This document shows, one piece after another, positions 15,917 through 24,858 of a DNA stretch of 62,005 bases (the stretch's first letter is position 1; every line of letters starts with the position of its first letter). Made by a program: the position numbers and the translations under genes. The notes under the pieces are model-generated. The model worked only from the letters and a program-made list of their open reading frames with translations, searched no databases and had not been told where the DNA came from. Source of the DNA: an uncultured Sphingomonas sp. GTDB lineage: Bacteria > Pseudomonadota > Alphaproteobacteria > Sphingomonadales > Sphingomonadaceae. The stretch lies in assembly GCA_913777325.1 (NCBI GenBank), contig CAJYSA010000113.1:1-62005 (forward strand), given 5' to 3'.

Positions 15917-17053
15917 CTAGCGCAGCACCTTCTCCGCATCGACCAGCCGCACGTCGTGCATCTGGTTCAGATACGCCTCGTAATATCCCTTGTGCGAGGC
16001 GCCGACGATCGCCAGCAGCCGCTTGCCCGGGTTCAGCCCCAGCACGTCGCGGATGTTCGCGACCATCCGCAGGTTGCGCGTCTCCCAATAGCCGACATAT
16101 TGCCGCCCGAACCGCTGCGCGGACGGCTCCATCAACGCCGCGCCGAAGTCGCTGCGGAACGCCAGTTCCTGCGCGCGCGGGGAATTGTACGCGCGATAGA
16201 TCGCGAGAATGCCGCCCGGCGCCGCGATCGCGTCCTCGAACGGCGTCATGAACGCCTTGCGTTCCCGTCCGGCGGGATTGTCCCACGCCCGCGCGATCGC
16301 CTCGCCGAACGCTTTCTCCAGCGCGGGCGGGTTTGCGGCATCGGCGGAATGATCGTCGACGCTGTAGAGGCGCTCCAGCCCCAGCCGCGCCGCCAGCGCC
16401 GCCGCCACCCACTCGCTCTCGCCGGGCCGGGCCCAGCGCCGCCCGATCTCGGCGGCCATCGCGGCATCCAGCCCGTCGCCCGCATGCCGCTCCCCTTCCG
16501 GCAGCCGCAGCCACTGCACCACCGCCGAATTCGGCTCGCCGGCGGCCAGGAACAGCGCCGCCAGCCGCCGCCGCTGCGCCGCCGTCGGCGCGGCCGGCCA
16601 GTCGGCCAGCATCCGCTCCGCCGCGCTGTGCGCCGCCGGCACGTCGAGGCCCAGCGCGACGCCCGCCACCCTCGGGTCCGGGCAATAGGTGTCGATGCTC
16701 TCGGCATAACGCTCGGGATGGCGGCGCATCGCGTCGCAGAGTCGTCCGGAGAGATCCTCGGTCGCGATCACCTCGGGGCGCCACGCGGCCAGCTTGTCGA
16801 GCAACGGCGTCACCGCCGCGCGCGGCAGCGTCTTGTAGGCGGACAGATGCGGGCTGCCGAGCACCAGCACCTGATTGGCCGGGCCGGGCGGCGGCCCCTT
16901 CAGGCGATCGGGATGGAAGGTGGGCACATAATCCTGTGCCCCCGCCCCCGCTCCCGCCCCCGCGTCGGCCCCTGCCGTGGCGGCGGCTGTCGTCATCAAC
17001 CCGCCGGCCAGCATCGCCGCGCGGCGCCGCATCGTTCCGAATCGCGACCGCAT
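15917..17053 (-). CDS. DUF5694-type (TraB/GumN-like) periplasmic protein
   Basis: A 378-aa protein with an N-terminal signal (Arg-rich start, hydrophobic AAMLAGGLMTTAAA) and an unusual ADAGAGAGAGA spacer. The mature part starts with a beta strand QVLVLGSPHLS and ends in an IVGASHKGYYEAYL block, the pattern of the DUF5694 family, which is related to TraB/GumN proteins. It has an absolute-looking HLS and GxSH pair but no assigned activity. The second ATG of ATGATG (17053) is best spaced from an AGGGGGAA site. Both neighbours are EPS or sorting genes, but it has a separate upstream gap and no overlap. Confidence 0.8.
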   Translation of the reverse strand: MRSRFGTMRRRAAMLAGGLMTTAAATAGADAGAGAGAGAQDYVPTFHPDRLKGPPPGPANQVLVLGSPHLSAYKTLPRAAVTPLLDKLAAWRPEVIATEDLSGRLCDAMRRHPERYAESIDTYCPDPRVAGVALGLDVPAAHSAAERMLADWPAAPTAAQRRRLAALFLAAGEPNSAVVQWLRLPEGERHAGDGLDAAMAAEIGRRWARPGESEWVAAALAARLGLERLYSVDDHSADAANPPALEKAFGEAIARAWDNPAGRERKAFMTPFEDAIAAPGGILAIYRAYNSPRAQELAFRSDFGAALMEPSAQRFGRQYVGYWETRNLRMVANIRDVLGLNPGKRLLAIVGASHKGYYEAYLNQMHDVRLVDAEKVLR

Positions 17054-17124
17054 CATTTCCCCCTGCATGTTCGGGGGTGTATTATGCAGATAGTACGCGT
17101 CGCCACAAGCATCGCAGTGGCGAC

Positions 17125-17149
17125 GGGGCCGGCGACGGGCGCCGGCCCC
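17125..17149 (-). terminator. Hairpin downstream of the EpsD-like gene
   Basis: GGGGCCGGC pairs with GCCGGCCCC across a seven-base loop, 10 bp beyond the stop of the prolyl isomerase gene on the minus strand. No strong T-run follows. Confidence 0.6.
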
Positions 17150-17158
17150 GCTTCGACG

Positions 17159-18010
17159 TTACTTCTTGGCCGCGCCCGCGGCCGGGGTGGCGCTGGCGAC
17201 CGGGGCGTAACCGGGCTGATACTCGATCTTCGCCTTGGCGCGCAGTTGCTTCAGCTCGCTGGCCAGCCCGTCGCGGGTCGTCTGCTGGCGCAGGCCCGCC
17301 ACCGCCGCCTTGCGCATGTCGTCCTGCGACATCTGCACCGGCTCGCGACCGACGATCACGTTGGCGTAGAGCTTGCCGTTGGCGGGCAGGACGAACGGCT
17401 CGGTCGGCGGCAGCGCGAAGATGCGCTTCAGCGCTTCGGGCGGCACGCTGGCGGTGTCCAGCTTGCCGTTCGTCCGCACGAACGGGATCTTCAGGCGCGT
17501 CAGCGTCGCGGCCACCGCGTCCATCGTATGCGCTTCGGCCAGCGGGGCCAGCGCCTTCGGGTCCGACGGCGGATCGATCGCGATCTGCTGCAGCGTCAGG
17601 ATCTGGCGCTGTCCGAACGCATAGGGGTTCTGCGCCAGGAACGCGTCGACCGCCGCCTGGTCCGGCAGCTTCTTGCTGCCCGCCTGCCGCTCGGCGTTCA
17701 TCGCGATCAACAGCTCGTCGGTCATGCGGCGCTGGCGGCTCAGGAACTCGGGCGACTTGTCGACGCCGTCCTTGCGCGCTTCCTGCGCCAGCAGGCGACG
17801 GTCGATCAGCCCCTGCAGCAATTGCTGGCGCGCCAGCTTCTGGTCGGCACCCGGCGGCACGTTCGCCTGTTGCAGGTCGCCGTTCAGCTCGCCCGCCGAG
17901 ATTTCCTCACCGTTGACGACCGCGACGCTCTGCCCGGTCGGCTTGCGATCGCACGCGGCGGTCGCCAGCGCCAGGCCGGTCATCGCCAGCAATGCACCAC
18001 GCTTCAACAT
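17159..18010 (-). CDS. EpsD-family peptidyl-prolyl cis-trans isomerase lipoprotein
   Basis: A 283-aa SurA-like folding factor. The lipobox is ATAAC (Cys about 20), followed by VAVVNGEEISAGELNGDL, the typical SurA/PrsA N-terminal segment, and a helical chaperone region with QQLLQGLIDRRLLAQEA. The parvulin-like part (about 125-230) is degenerate, so catalytic activity is uncertain. EpsD homologues occur in PEP-CTERM/EPS loci, and here the exosortase module follows within 1.1 kb. The ATG at 18010 has an AAGGGGGAA site. A Pro/Ala/Lys tail ends the protein. Confidence 0.88.
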   Translation of the reverse strand: MLKRGALLAMTGLALATAACDRKPTGQSVAVVNGEEISAGELNGDLQQANVPPGADQKLARQQLLQGLIDRRLLAQEARKDGVDKSPEFLSRQRRMTDELLIAMNAERQAGSKKLPDQAAVDAFLAQNPYAFGQRQILTLQQIAIDPPSDPKALAPLAEAHTMDAVAATLTRLKIPFVRTNGKLDTASVPPEALKRIFALPPTEPFVLPANGKLYANVIVGREPVQMSQDDMRKAAVAGLRQQTTRDGLASELKQLRAKAKIEYQPGYAPVASATPAAGAAKK

Positions 18011-18105
18011 GTCGTTCCCCCTTTGGATCACTTCGGTGTCGCACCGTTACTAGCACCGGCTGAACAAATCCTGTAGTGCCTCGGCGCGGGATATGGGAAC
18101 ATTGA

Positions 18106-18354
18106 ATGGAAACGGTCTACGATTGGGTCACTCTGGCCATCTTCGCCGGCCTCGTCGTGCTGTTTCTACAGCGATCGATGTCGGATGATCATCAGGATTC
18201 GATGATCGCCTATCTGGCGGGCGCCGCGATGTGTGCGCTGGCCAATTATCTCGGCAACGAAGGCCATGATCTGCTGGCCGCCGCGCTGATCGTCGCCAAT
18301 CTGGCGTTCATCGTGCTGGTGCTGAAGCCGATCGATCTGCCGCGCCGCTCCTGA
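18106..18354 (+). CDS. Small membrane protein, exosortase (XrtV-type) accessory
   Basis: An 82-aa protein with three hydrophobic segments (about residues 8-22, 34-48 and 57-74), beginning METVYDWVTLAIFAGLVVLFLQRS. I recognise it as the small accessory protein regularly encoded beside V-type exosortases in sphingomonads; its biochemical role is unknown. It faces the EpsI gene convergently, with a hairpin between them, and diverges from the EpsD-like gene. It is likely to act in the inner membrane with the exosortase. Confidence 0.8.
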   Translation: METVYDWVTLAIFAGLVVLFLQRSMSDDHQDSMIAYLAGAAMCALANYLGNEGHDLLAAALIVANLAFIVLVLKPIDLPRRS

Positions 18355-18362
18355 GCCCGGCC

Positions 18363-18383
18363 CCGGCGCGCGGGACGCGCCGG
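18363..18383. terminator. Bidirectional hairpin between the accessory gene and epsI
   Basis: CCGGCGCG pairs with CGCGCCGG across CGGGA, between two convergent genes that end at 18354 and 18397. Its position suggests termination from both sides; no T-run was seen. Confidence 0.5.
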
Positions 18384-18396
18384 CGCCCGCGCGGCG

Positions 18397-19095
18397 TCAG
18401 CGCGCGTCGATGTCCAGCATCCGGCGCACGTCGCTGGGCACCGATGCGAACATATCGCGCACGAACTGCGTCATCGCCGCCATGCCCGCCTCGCGGTCCG
18501 GGGTCAGCGTCGACACGCGCACCAGCACCGCGTCGGGCACGTCGCCCTTGATGTTGGCACGCGCCACCGACCAGCGCTGCTGCGCCCAGGTCAGCGGCAT
18601 GTCGTCGCCCACCCGCGTCCAGTACATCAATTGCTCGTTGCGATCGTCGGCGTGCGCGGAGATGGTCACCGCCTCCAGCGTGCTGCCCCCCGGCAGCGTC
18701 ACCGGCAGCACGCCCTTGTCGGACAGCGTGAAGCCGCCGGCCGGATAGCAATATTCGGGGCGGTGGACCTGCAGCACGCCGGTCTGCCCGCCGCTTTGCG
18801 CGATCAGCAGCATGATCGGCAGCGCGTCGGGCGCCAGATAGACGCGGGTCAGCAGCTGCGAATAGAGCGCGTCCTTCAACTGATCGGCGGGCGGCACCAC
18901 CAGCCCGCTCTTCGAATAGAAGCGCCACGGCCCGATCGCGGTCGGGATCAGCTTGTCCAGCTTGCGGTCGCCCAGCAGGTCGATGCGGTGACGCGGCACG
19001 CGCGCGGCGGCAAGGCCGGCGGTGCCCAGGAACGCCGCCCCCAGCACCGCCTGGCGGCGCGTGAGCAACGGGCCGTCGGCGCGATCAGTCGTCAT
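18397..19095 (-). CDS. epsI: Exosortase-associated protein EpsI (V-type)
   Basis: A 232-aa membrane-anchored periplasmic protein. The N-terminus has a twin-Arg-like TRRQAVLGAAFLGTAGLAAARV segment, then the EpsI domain: IGPWRF near residue 55, a Tyr-rich middle, and VHRPEYCYPAGGF around 110-122 with the conserved Cys, followed by EAVTISA and MYWTRVGDDM. It overlaps the exosortase gene by 11 bp, so the two are cotranslated. In some systems EpsI is fused to the exosortase C-terminus; here it is separate. By association it helps processing or surface transfer of PEP-CTERM proteins; the mechanism is unsettled. Confidence 0.93.
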   Translation of the reverse strand: MTTDRADGPLLTRRQAVLGAAFLGTAGLAAARVPRHRIDLLGDRKLDKLIPTAIGPWRFYSKSGLVVPPADQLKDALYSQLLTRVYLAPDALPIMLLIAQSGGQTGVLQVHRPEYCYPAGGFTLSDKGVLPVTLPGGSTLEAVTISAHADDRNEQLMYWTRVGDDMPLTWAQQRWSVARANIKGDVPDAVLVRVSTLTPDREAGMAAMTQFVRDMFASVPSDVRRMLDIDAR

Positions 19096-20008
19096 GGCCG
19101 TTCCCCAGCGCGCGGCGCAGCGGCGTGGCCAGCCCGTCCAGCGCGAAGATCGTGAGTACCGAGATCAGGAACATCACCAGCCCGGCGAAATCATGCGCGA
19201 AGCCCTGCGCCGCCGCATCGCCGAAATAATAGGTGATGAGGATCAGCAGGATCACGCGGACGAAATTGGCGAAGACCGCGATCGGGATGATCGTCAGCAT
19301 CAACAGCGCGGCATAGCGCCAGTTCGCGCGGTGTCGCACATAGATATAGAACAGGCAGATCGCGGTCAGGCTGATGATCGAGTTCAACCCCGCGCAGGCC
19401 GCCGCGACCAGAAGATCGTATTGCGCGATCTGGATCGACACGCCCGAGCTGCCGATCGGATAGCCCAGCGCATGGAGCAGGTTCACCGCCTGTTCGGAGA
19501 TCGCGATCTTGATCGGCTGGGTGATCACCGCCACCGCCTGGTCGGGCGGGGGGAACACGAACCCCAGGTAGAAGAGCGGGAACCACAATTCGCGCAGCAC
19601 CGGCCCGCCGAACAGCAGATAGCCCGTGCCCAGCAGCGCGCCGTAGAACGCGAATCCCTCGACCTCGATGATCCCGGTGATGTGCGCCGCGACATAGGCG
19701 AGCAGGCACAGCGCCACGAATCCCCAGCCCAGCAGCGGATGGCCCGCGCGACGCAGCCGCAGCGCCTCGGGCACCTCGCGCCACATCAGCCACAGGCCGG
19801 TCGCCAGCACCAGCGGGCCGTGCCCGCCCTGTTCGGTCGACCAGCTGACATGCGCGACGGTCAGCATCGTCGGCACGCCCAGCGCCGCGATCCCGGCGAT
19901 CAGCAGCCACGTCGCGGCGGACAGGGTGGGCCATTTGAGCGGCACGGCGCGCCGCCGGACCGGCGCGCGATCCGTGGCCTCCCATGTTCCGACGGCTTCG
20001 TTGTTCAC
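19085..20008 (-). CDS. xrtV: Exosortase (XrtV type), membrane cysteine transpeptidase
   Basis: A 307-aa multi-pass protease/transpeptidase of the exosortase/archaeosortase family that handles PEP-CTERM sorting signals. All catalytic residues are visible: Cys205 in AAACAGLNS, Arg251 in ANFVRVILL and His272 in FAHDFAGL, within about eight membrane segments. The pairing with a separate EpsI and with PEPxxWA clients supports the V type. The two clients visible here (6294-6821 and 52828-54321) lie 13 kb and 33 kb away. The symbol rests on family reasoning, not on a search. Confidence 0.93.
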   Translation of the reverse strand: MNNEAVGTWEATDRAPVRRRAVPLKWPTLSAATWLLIAGIAALGVPTMLTVAHVSWSTEQGGHGPLVLATGLWLMWREVPEALRLRRAGHPLLGWGFVALCLLAYVAAHITGIIEVEGFAFYGALLGTGYLLFGGPVLRELWFPLFYLGFVFPPPDQAVAVITQPIKIAISEQAVNLLHALGYPIGSSGVSIQIAQYDLLVAAACAGLNSIISLTAICLFYIYVRHRANWRYAALLMLTIIPIAVFANFVRVILLILITYYFGDAAAQGFAHDFAGLVMFLISVLTIFALDGLATPLRRALGNGHDD

Positions 20009-20259
20009 CTTGCTCGCTTCCGACGCGCGGGCACAATCCGACTTGGCACCGGCGCCCCATCCGGCCTGTTCCTTCTAGACACCACCGTCCCCCGCTGCAA
20101 CCGACGCGACATCCTTGCCCCGTGGCGAGCGCTCCCGCCGCGAGACACGTGCGGTATGCGCGGTGTTTCTCAAGTTCCGGTAAACCGTGCACATGGCATG
20201 GTCGCCGCACGCGACACCGCCTACACGCGAGCGGGGCGGAGCAGACGAAGGGAAATGAC

Positions 20260-21456
20260 GTGTCGGCAATCGGGGTGATCGCGACGATCGTGGCGGCGGC
20301 GGTGGCCGCGCCGCTGGTGGTGCTGACCGCGGCGTTCGCGATCGAGCTGCTCGCCGGCCTCCGCCCGCGCCCGGTGTCGGCCGGCACCCCCGCGCCCGTC
20401 CCCGCGCCTACCCCCGCGACCGTGATCGTGATGCCCGCCAATGACGAGGCGGCGGTGATCGCGCGCACGCTGGCGCTGCTGGGCGATGCGCTGCCCGATC
20501 GCGCCCGCGTGCTGGTGGTGGCGGACAATTGCACCGACGATACCGCCGCGATCGCCGCGCGGGCGGGCGCGCAGGTGCTGCGCCGCGACGATCCCGCACG
20601 GCGCGGCAAGGGCTATGCGCTGGCGCATGCGCGCGATCACCTCGCCGCCGAGGCGACCCCCTGCGACGTCGTGGTGGTGCTCGATGCCGATTGCACGATC
20701 GATCGCGAGTCGCTCGCCACGCTGATCGCCGCCGGGCACCGTGCCCCCGCGCAGGCCAGCTATCTGATGCAGCCCGAGCCCGGGGCCGCGCCGATGGTGC
20801 AGGTGTCGAACTTCGCCTTCGCGATCAAGAATCTGGTGCGCCAGCGCGGGCTGCAGCGGCTGGCCGGGCGCGTGAATCTGACCGGCACCGGCATGGCCTT
20901 CCCCTGGCCCGTCTATCGCGACGCGCCGCTGGCCACCGCCGACATCGTCGAGGATCTGGCGCTCGGGCTCGACCTCGCGCGCAAGGGCACGCCGCCGCAT
21001 TTCGCGGACGGCGCGACGGTCTGGAGCGCGGCCAGCAGCGCGGAGGGGACGCTCAAACAGCGCACCCGCTGGGAGGGCGGCTTCCTCGCCACCTCGCGCG
21101 CGCATGCGCTCCCGGCGCTCGCCGCCGGACTGCGCGCGGGGAACGGGCGCGCGATCTGGGCGGGGCTCAGCCTCGCGATCCCGCCGCTCACCCTGCTGCT
21201 GCTGCTCGATGGCGCCGCGCTGGCGCTCGTCGCGCTCCTGGCGCTCGCCGGCGCCTCCGCGCTCCCCGCGCTGCTGCTTGCGGTCGTCCTGGTCGCGGCG
21301 ATCGTCGCGCTCGTCATGGCATGGTCGCGCGTCGGGCGCCCGTTCCTGTCGGGCGCGGCGGCGGTGCGGCTGCCGCTCTACGTGCTGTGGAAGATCCCGC
21401 TCTACCTGGGGCTGGTGCGCCGCCGCCCTACCGACTGGCTGCGGGCCGGGCGCTGA
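20260..21456 (+). CDS. Family 2 glycosyltransferase with C-terminal membrane segments
   Basis: A 398-aa GT2 enzyme: an N-terminal membrane helix (about 4-27), a GT-A domain from VIVMPANDEAAVIARTL to about 290 with VVADNCTDD, the DxD-like VLDADC, and a QRTRWEGG block (equivalent to the Q/RxxRW acceptor motif of processive synthases), then three or so membrane helices. This places it near poly-N-acetylglucosamine or cellulose synthase-like transferases; the product is unknown. The GTG at 20260 has an AAGGGA site seven bases upstream; the long upstream open extension lacks coding character. Its 3' end overlaps the convergent acyltransferase gene by 29 bp. Confidence 0.9.
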   Translation: MSAIGVIATIVAAAVAAPLVVLTAAFAIELLAGLRPRPVSAGTPAPVPAPTPATVIVMPANDEAAVIARTLALLGDALPDRARVLVVADNCTDDTAAIAARAGAQVLRRDDPARRGKGYALAHARDHLAAEATPCDVVVVLDADCTIDRESLATLIAAGHRAPAQASYLMQPEPGAAPMVQVSNFAFAIKNLVRQRGLQRLAGRVNLTGTGMAFPWPVYRDAPLATADIVEDLALGLDLARKGTPPHFADGATVWSAASSAEGTLKQRTRWEGGFLATSRAHALPALAAGLRAGNGRAIWAGLSLAIPPLTLLLLLDGAALALVALLALAGASALPALLLAVVLVAAIVALVMAWSRVGRPFLSGAAAVRLPLYVLWKIPLYLGLVRRRPTDWLRAGR

Positions 21457-22417
21457 CCGCCCCGCGCCGCTCCAGCCGCTTGCCCAGCGCGATCATCGGA
21501 TGCTCGAACCGGAACGTCGACAGATGCGCCGCCGCGAAGGTCGCCGCGAACAGCAACGGGCGCTTGGCATAGCGCACCAGCGTGTCCCCGCTGCCCAGCC
21601 ATGTCGCGCTCAGCATCCCGTGGAAGACGTACAGCGCATAGGAGATATCGGCGACGTAGCGCGCGGGGCGTGACGCGAACGCCGCGCGCATCCACCCCGG
21701 CGCCGCAACGATCGAGGTGCCGACCGCCGCCGCCGCCAGATACGGGCGCAGGTAATTCAGCGCACCCGTCGCGCCATGCGCCGCCGCCACCGTCAGCGCC
21801 AGCAACACCAGCGGCAGCCACGCCGGCAGCGCCACCCGGCGCGGCCGGCGCAGGAAATGCGCGTGCAGCAGCGCGAGCGTCGCCCCCGCCAGGATCTCGT
21901 CGACGCGCTGCCAGGTATAGTTGCTCATCATCGCGCCCTGCACCGCGCGCCCGATCGTCACCGCGACGCACAGCACCGGCAGCACGCGCAGGCCGCGCGC
22001 CCCCGCCACCGCGACGATCAGCGCGACCGTGGCGTAGAATTGCACCTCGACGCACAGGCTCCACAGATGCTCGCCGCCATGCATCAGCCGCGTCGGCGGC
22101 AGGTTGGAGACGAACAGGAAATTGGCGAGCACCGTCGCCAGATCGGCGCGGGTCGCGATCGCCAGCACCGCCATCGCCGCCCAGGCCAGCGGCACGATGC
22201 GGAACAGCCGCCGGATCAGGAAGGCGCGCACGTCGGGCCGGTGCAGCATGAACTGCGTGATCAGGAAACCGGACAGCGTGAAGAATAGCGCCATGCCCGT
22301 GCCCGCCACCGCGACGTTCATCGCCCAGCTTCGCGGCCCGATCGGCAACAGATGCCCGGCCAGCACCATCAGGATGCTGAGCGCGCGCCAGCCGTCGAGG
22401 ATCGCGATCCGCTGCAT
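21428..22417 (-). CDS. Acyltransferase 3 family membrane protein (OafA-like)
   Basis: A 329-aa integral membrane acyltransferase with about ten hydrophobic segments. Family signatures are RIAILDGWRALSILMVLAGH at the N-terminus (the catalytic His of the family), GMALFFTLSGFLI, and FLIRRLFRIVPLAW. Such enzymes O-acetylate or O-acylate surface glycans. The ATG at 22417 has a GGAG site; an ATG at 22435 is possible. It stands alone on the minus strand inside the polysaccharide locus, convergent with a GT2 gene, so it is a candidate for acyl decoration of this polymer. Confidence 0.9.
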   Translation of the reverse strand: MQRIAILDGWRALSILMVLAGHLLPIGPRSWAMNVAVAGTGMALFFTLSGFLITQFMLHRPDVRAFLIRRLFRIVPLAWAAMAVLAIATRADLATVLANFLFVSNLPPTRLMHGGEHLWSLCVEVQFYATVALIVAVAGARGLRVLPVLCVAVTIGRAVQGAMMSNYTWQRVDEILAGATLALLHAHFLRRPRRVALPAWLPLVLLALTVAAAHGATGALNYLRPYLAAAAVGTSIVAAPGWMRAAFASRPARYVADISYALYVFHGMLSATWLGSGDTLVRYAKRPLLFAATFAAAHLSTFRFEHPMIALGKRLERRGAVSARPAASR

Positions 22418-22539
22418 GGGGCGGCTCCATAACAATGTTTGCGCCGGTCGTAACGCCTCCTTAGTAGCAACGACCTAACGCATTATGAGCGGGCGGCGGA
22501 CGCCCGTGACGGCGATACGGATCGGGGGACGGCAACGGC

Positions 22540-23496
22540 ATGGCGCGCAACTATCAGTCGCGGAAGCGTATTCTGGTTACCGGCGGTGCCGGGTTCCTCG
22601 GGTCGCACCTGATCGACCGGCTGCTCGATCGCGGCGACGAGGTGGTGTGCGTCGACAATCTGTTCACCGGCGCCAAGCGCAATATCGAACATCTGCACAG
22701 CAACCCGCGCTTCGAATTCATGCGCCACGACGTGTGCTTCCCGCTGTATGTCGAGGTGGACGAGATCTACAATCTCGCCTGCCCCGCCTCGCCGATCCAT
22801 TACCAGCACGATCCGGTGCAGACGACCAAGACCAGCGTGATCGGCGCGATCAACATGCTGGGGTTGGCCAAGCGGCTGAAGTGCAAGATCTTCCAGGCGT
22901 CGACCAGCGAGGTTTATGGCGACCCGCACGTCCATCCGCAGAAGGAGGATTATTGGGGCAACGTGAACCCGATCGGCATCCGCTCCTGCTATGACGAGGG
23001 CAAGCGCTGCGCCGAGACGTTGTTCTTCGACTATCATCGCCAGATGGGGCTGGAGGTGAAGGTCGCGCGCATCTTCAACACCTACGGTCCGCGGATGCAC
23101 CCGGCCGACGGGCGCGTCGTGTCGAACTTCATCATGCAGGCGCTGCGCAACGAACCGATCACCTTGTACGGCGACGGATCGCAGACGCGCAGCTTCTGCT
23201 ACCGCGACGATCTGGTCGAGGGCTTCCTGCGGCTGATGGACACCGCCCCCGATGTTCCCGGCCCGATCAACATCGGCAACCCCAACGAATTCACGATCCG
23301 CGAGCTGGCCGAGCTGGTGGTCGAGCTGACCGGTTCGTCCTCGACGCTCGACTATCGCCCGCTGCCGCAGGACGATCCGATGCAACGCCAGCCCGACATC
23401 ACCGTCGCGCGTGCGAAGCTGGGCTGGGAGCCCAAGGTGCAGTTGCGCGAGGGGTTGCAGCGCACGATCGAATATTTCCGCGACTTCGCGAACTGA
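22540..23496 (+). CDS. uxs: UDP-glucuronate decarboxylase (UDP-xylose synthase)
   Basis: A 318-aa NAD-dependent SDR enzyme converting UDP-glucuronate to UDP-xylose. The Rossmann motif is [10 protein letters not shown] (14-23); the catalytic YxxxK is in the diagnostic SCYDEGKR block (Tyr151, Lys155); [10 protein letters not shown] and [10 protein letters not shown] are also characteristic of UXS rather than of 4-epimerases. The substrate would be supplied by the UDP-glucose dehydrogenase at 57399-58700. It is a single-gene unit with a strong hairpin downstream. Confidence 0.94.
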   Translation: MARNYQSRKRILVTGGAGFLGSHLIDRLLDRGDEVVCVDNLFTGAKRNIEHLHSNPRFEFMRHDVCFPLYVEVDEIYNLACPASPIHYQHDPVQTTKTSVIGAINMLGLAKRLKCKIFQASTSEVYGDPHVHPQKEDYWGNVNPIGIRSCYDEGKRCAETLFFDYHRQMGLEVKVARIFNTYGPRMHPADGRVVSNFIMQALRNEPITLYGDGSQTRSFCYRDDLVEGFLRLMDTAPDVPGPINIGNPNEFTIRELAELVVELTGSSSTLDYRPLPQDDPMQRQPDITVARAKLGWEPKVQLREGLQRTIEYFRDFAN

Positions 23497-23502
23497 TCCC
23501 AC

Positions 23503-23528
23503 CCGGGCGGGCCGCCGCGCCCGCCCGG
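23503..23528 (+). terminator. Strong hairpin after the UDP-xylose synthase gene
   Basis: CCGGGCGGGC pairs perfectly with GCCCGCCCGG around a six-base loop, starting 7 bp past the stop codon. There is no adjacent T-run. Confidence 0.65.
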
Positions 23529-23558
23529 ATCGCGCGACCAAAACCCCCGCCCCCTTCC

Positions 23559-23588
23559 GTCATTGCGAGCAAAGCGAAGCAATCCAGG
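23559..23588. repeat. Half copy of the dispersed palindromic element
   Basis: GTCATTGCGAGCAAAGCGAA and the following bases match the left arm of the inverted repeat at 15811-15887 with two substitutions. The opposite arm is absent. It lies between the convergent uxs and glycosyltransferase genes. Confidence 0.8.
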
Positions 23589-23624
23589 CCGCCGAACACC
23601 ACGCCTGTAAATCGCGCACCCCGC

Positions 23625-24713
23625 TCACGCCGCCGCGATCACCTCCGCGAAGAAATCACGATACTGCGCCGCCACGCGCGGCCAGGCGAAGTTCGCCGCG
23701 CGCGCCACGCCGCGCGGCACCAACGTGTCGCGGGCCGCGATCGCCTCGCCCAGCGCGCGCGCCACCGCCGCCGGGTCGCCGGTATCCAGCAGCACCGCAT
23801 CCTCGCCGACGATCCAGCGCAGTCGCGCCGAATCATGCCCGACCACCGGCGCGCCGCACCCCAGCGCCTCGATGAAGACGTTGCCGAACGATTCCTCCTT
23901 CGACAGGTGCAGGAACACGTCGGCGGAGCGGTACAGCGCGGGCATCTCGGTCGCCGCCACCGTCAGCCGCCGGAAGCGGCCGGGCAACAGCTCGCCCGCG
24001 AGCCGGTCGACCGCCTCGCGCTCCGGCCCGTCGCCCGCCACCACCAGTTGCGCCCCGGGCAGTTGCGCCACCGCGCGCACCCCGTCCGCGACGCGCTTGG
24101 TCGGGATCAGCGCGCTCACCATCAGCACGATCGGCCCCTGTTCGGGCAGGCCCAGCCGCGCGCGTTCCGCCGCGCCGGGGGTGAAGCGCGTCGCGTCGAT
24201 GCCGTTGGGGATCAGCGCGCAGCGCCAGCGATCGCTATTGTTCTCCAGATAATCGGGATTGGTGCACACCAGCCCCTCGCACCCGAAGGTGCGGAATTCC
24301 GCGTCGTTCGAGATCGCGGGCCATTCGCCGTTCTGCGTGACGAACACGTGCGGCGGGCGCCGTCCGCCCAGCACCGGGCGGCGCAACACCCAGTTGGTGA
24401 AGGGGAACGAGCAAGTGACCGTCACGTCATGGTCCTGCGGGCGATAGGCGCGCAGCAGGCCGGGCGCGAAGGTCGCCTCTTCCCAGCCGGTGTCGCTGCG
24501 CAACGCCGGCACGCGCGGCATCCGCTCCAGCCGCTCGCGCCGCACCGATCCGGCATGCAGGAAGCGATACGGCGTCCCGGCGTGCGGCTCCCCCGATCCG
24601 ATCACCGTCACCTGCTCGCCCGCGCGCCCCAATTCGGTGGCCAGCGATAGCAGCGCGATCTCCGCGCCGCGTTCGAATCGGTGGAAACCGGGCAGGGCGA
24701 ACAGAATGCGCAT
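23625..24713 (-). CDS. Family 4 glycosyltransferase
   Basis: A 362-aa GT-B enzyme that transfers a sugar from a nucleotide donor with retention. The N-terminal acceptor domain begins MRILFALPGFHRFERGAE. The C-terminal donor domain has LIPTKRVADGVRAV, VVAGDGPER, and the ESFGNVFIEALGCGAPVVGHD block with the conserved E-x7-E pair. The ATG at 24713 is seven bases from AAGGA, better spaced than the ATG at 24719. It diverges from the GT2 gene at 24859 and belongs to the group of transferases assembling the repeat unit. Confidence 0.9.
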   Translation of the reverse strand: MRILFALPGFHRFERGAEIALLSLATELGRAGEQVTVIGSGEPHAGTPYRFLHAGSVRRERLERMPRVPALRSDTGWEEATFAPGLLRAYRPQDHDVTVTCSFPFTNWVLRRPVLGGRRPPHVFVTQNGEWPAISNDAEFRTFGCEGLVCTNPDYLENNSDRWRCALIPNGIDATRFTPGAAERARLGLPEQGPIVLMVSALIPTKRVADGVRAVAQLPGAQLVVAGDGPEREAVDRLAGELLPGRFRRLTVAATEMPALYRSADVFLHLSKEESFGNVFIEALGCGAPVVGHDSARLRWIVGEDAVLLDTGDPAAVARALGEAIAARDTLVPRGVARAANFAWPRVAAQYRDFFAEVIAAA

Positions 24714-24858
24714 CGTCATGTCCTTATGTCGCGCCCGCACGTACCGCGTCCGGGCCGGCGGTGGTCCCTCGAATTTAACCTGTGCGATGCTACAGACTCG
24801 GGCGGTGGATCAATCCGGCTTGATTCGCAACGCTCCCTGGACGACCGCTTCGCCCCGC

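Noticed and set aside
19984-20259. In-frame extension upstream of the GT2 gene at 20260.
   Set aside because: The extension overlaps the exosortase start region, is rich in Arg/His/Pro and has no ribosome site, while the GTG at 20260 is well placed and begins a membrane helix.
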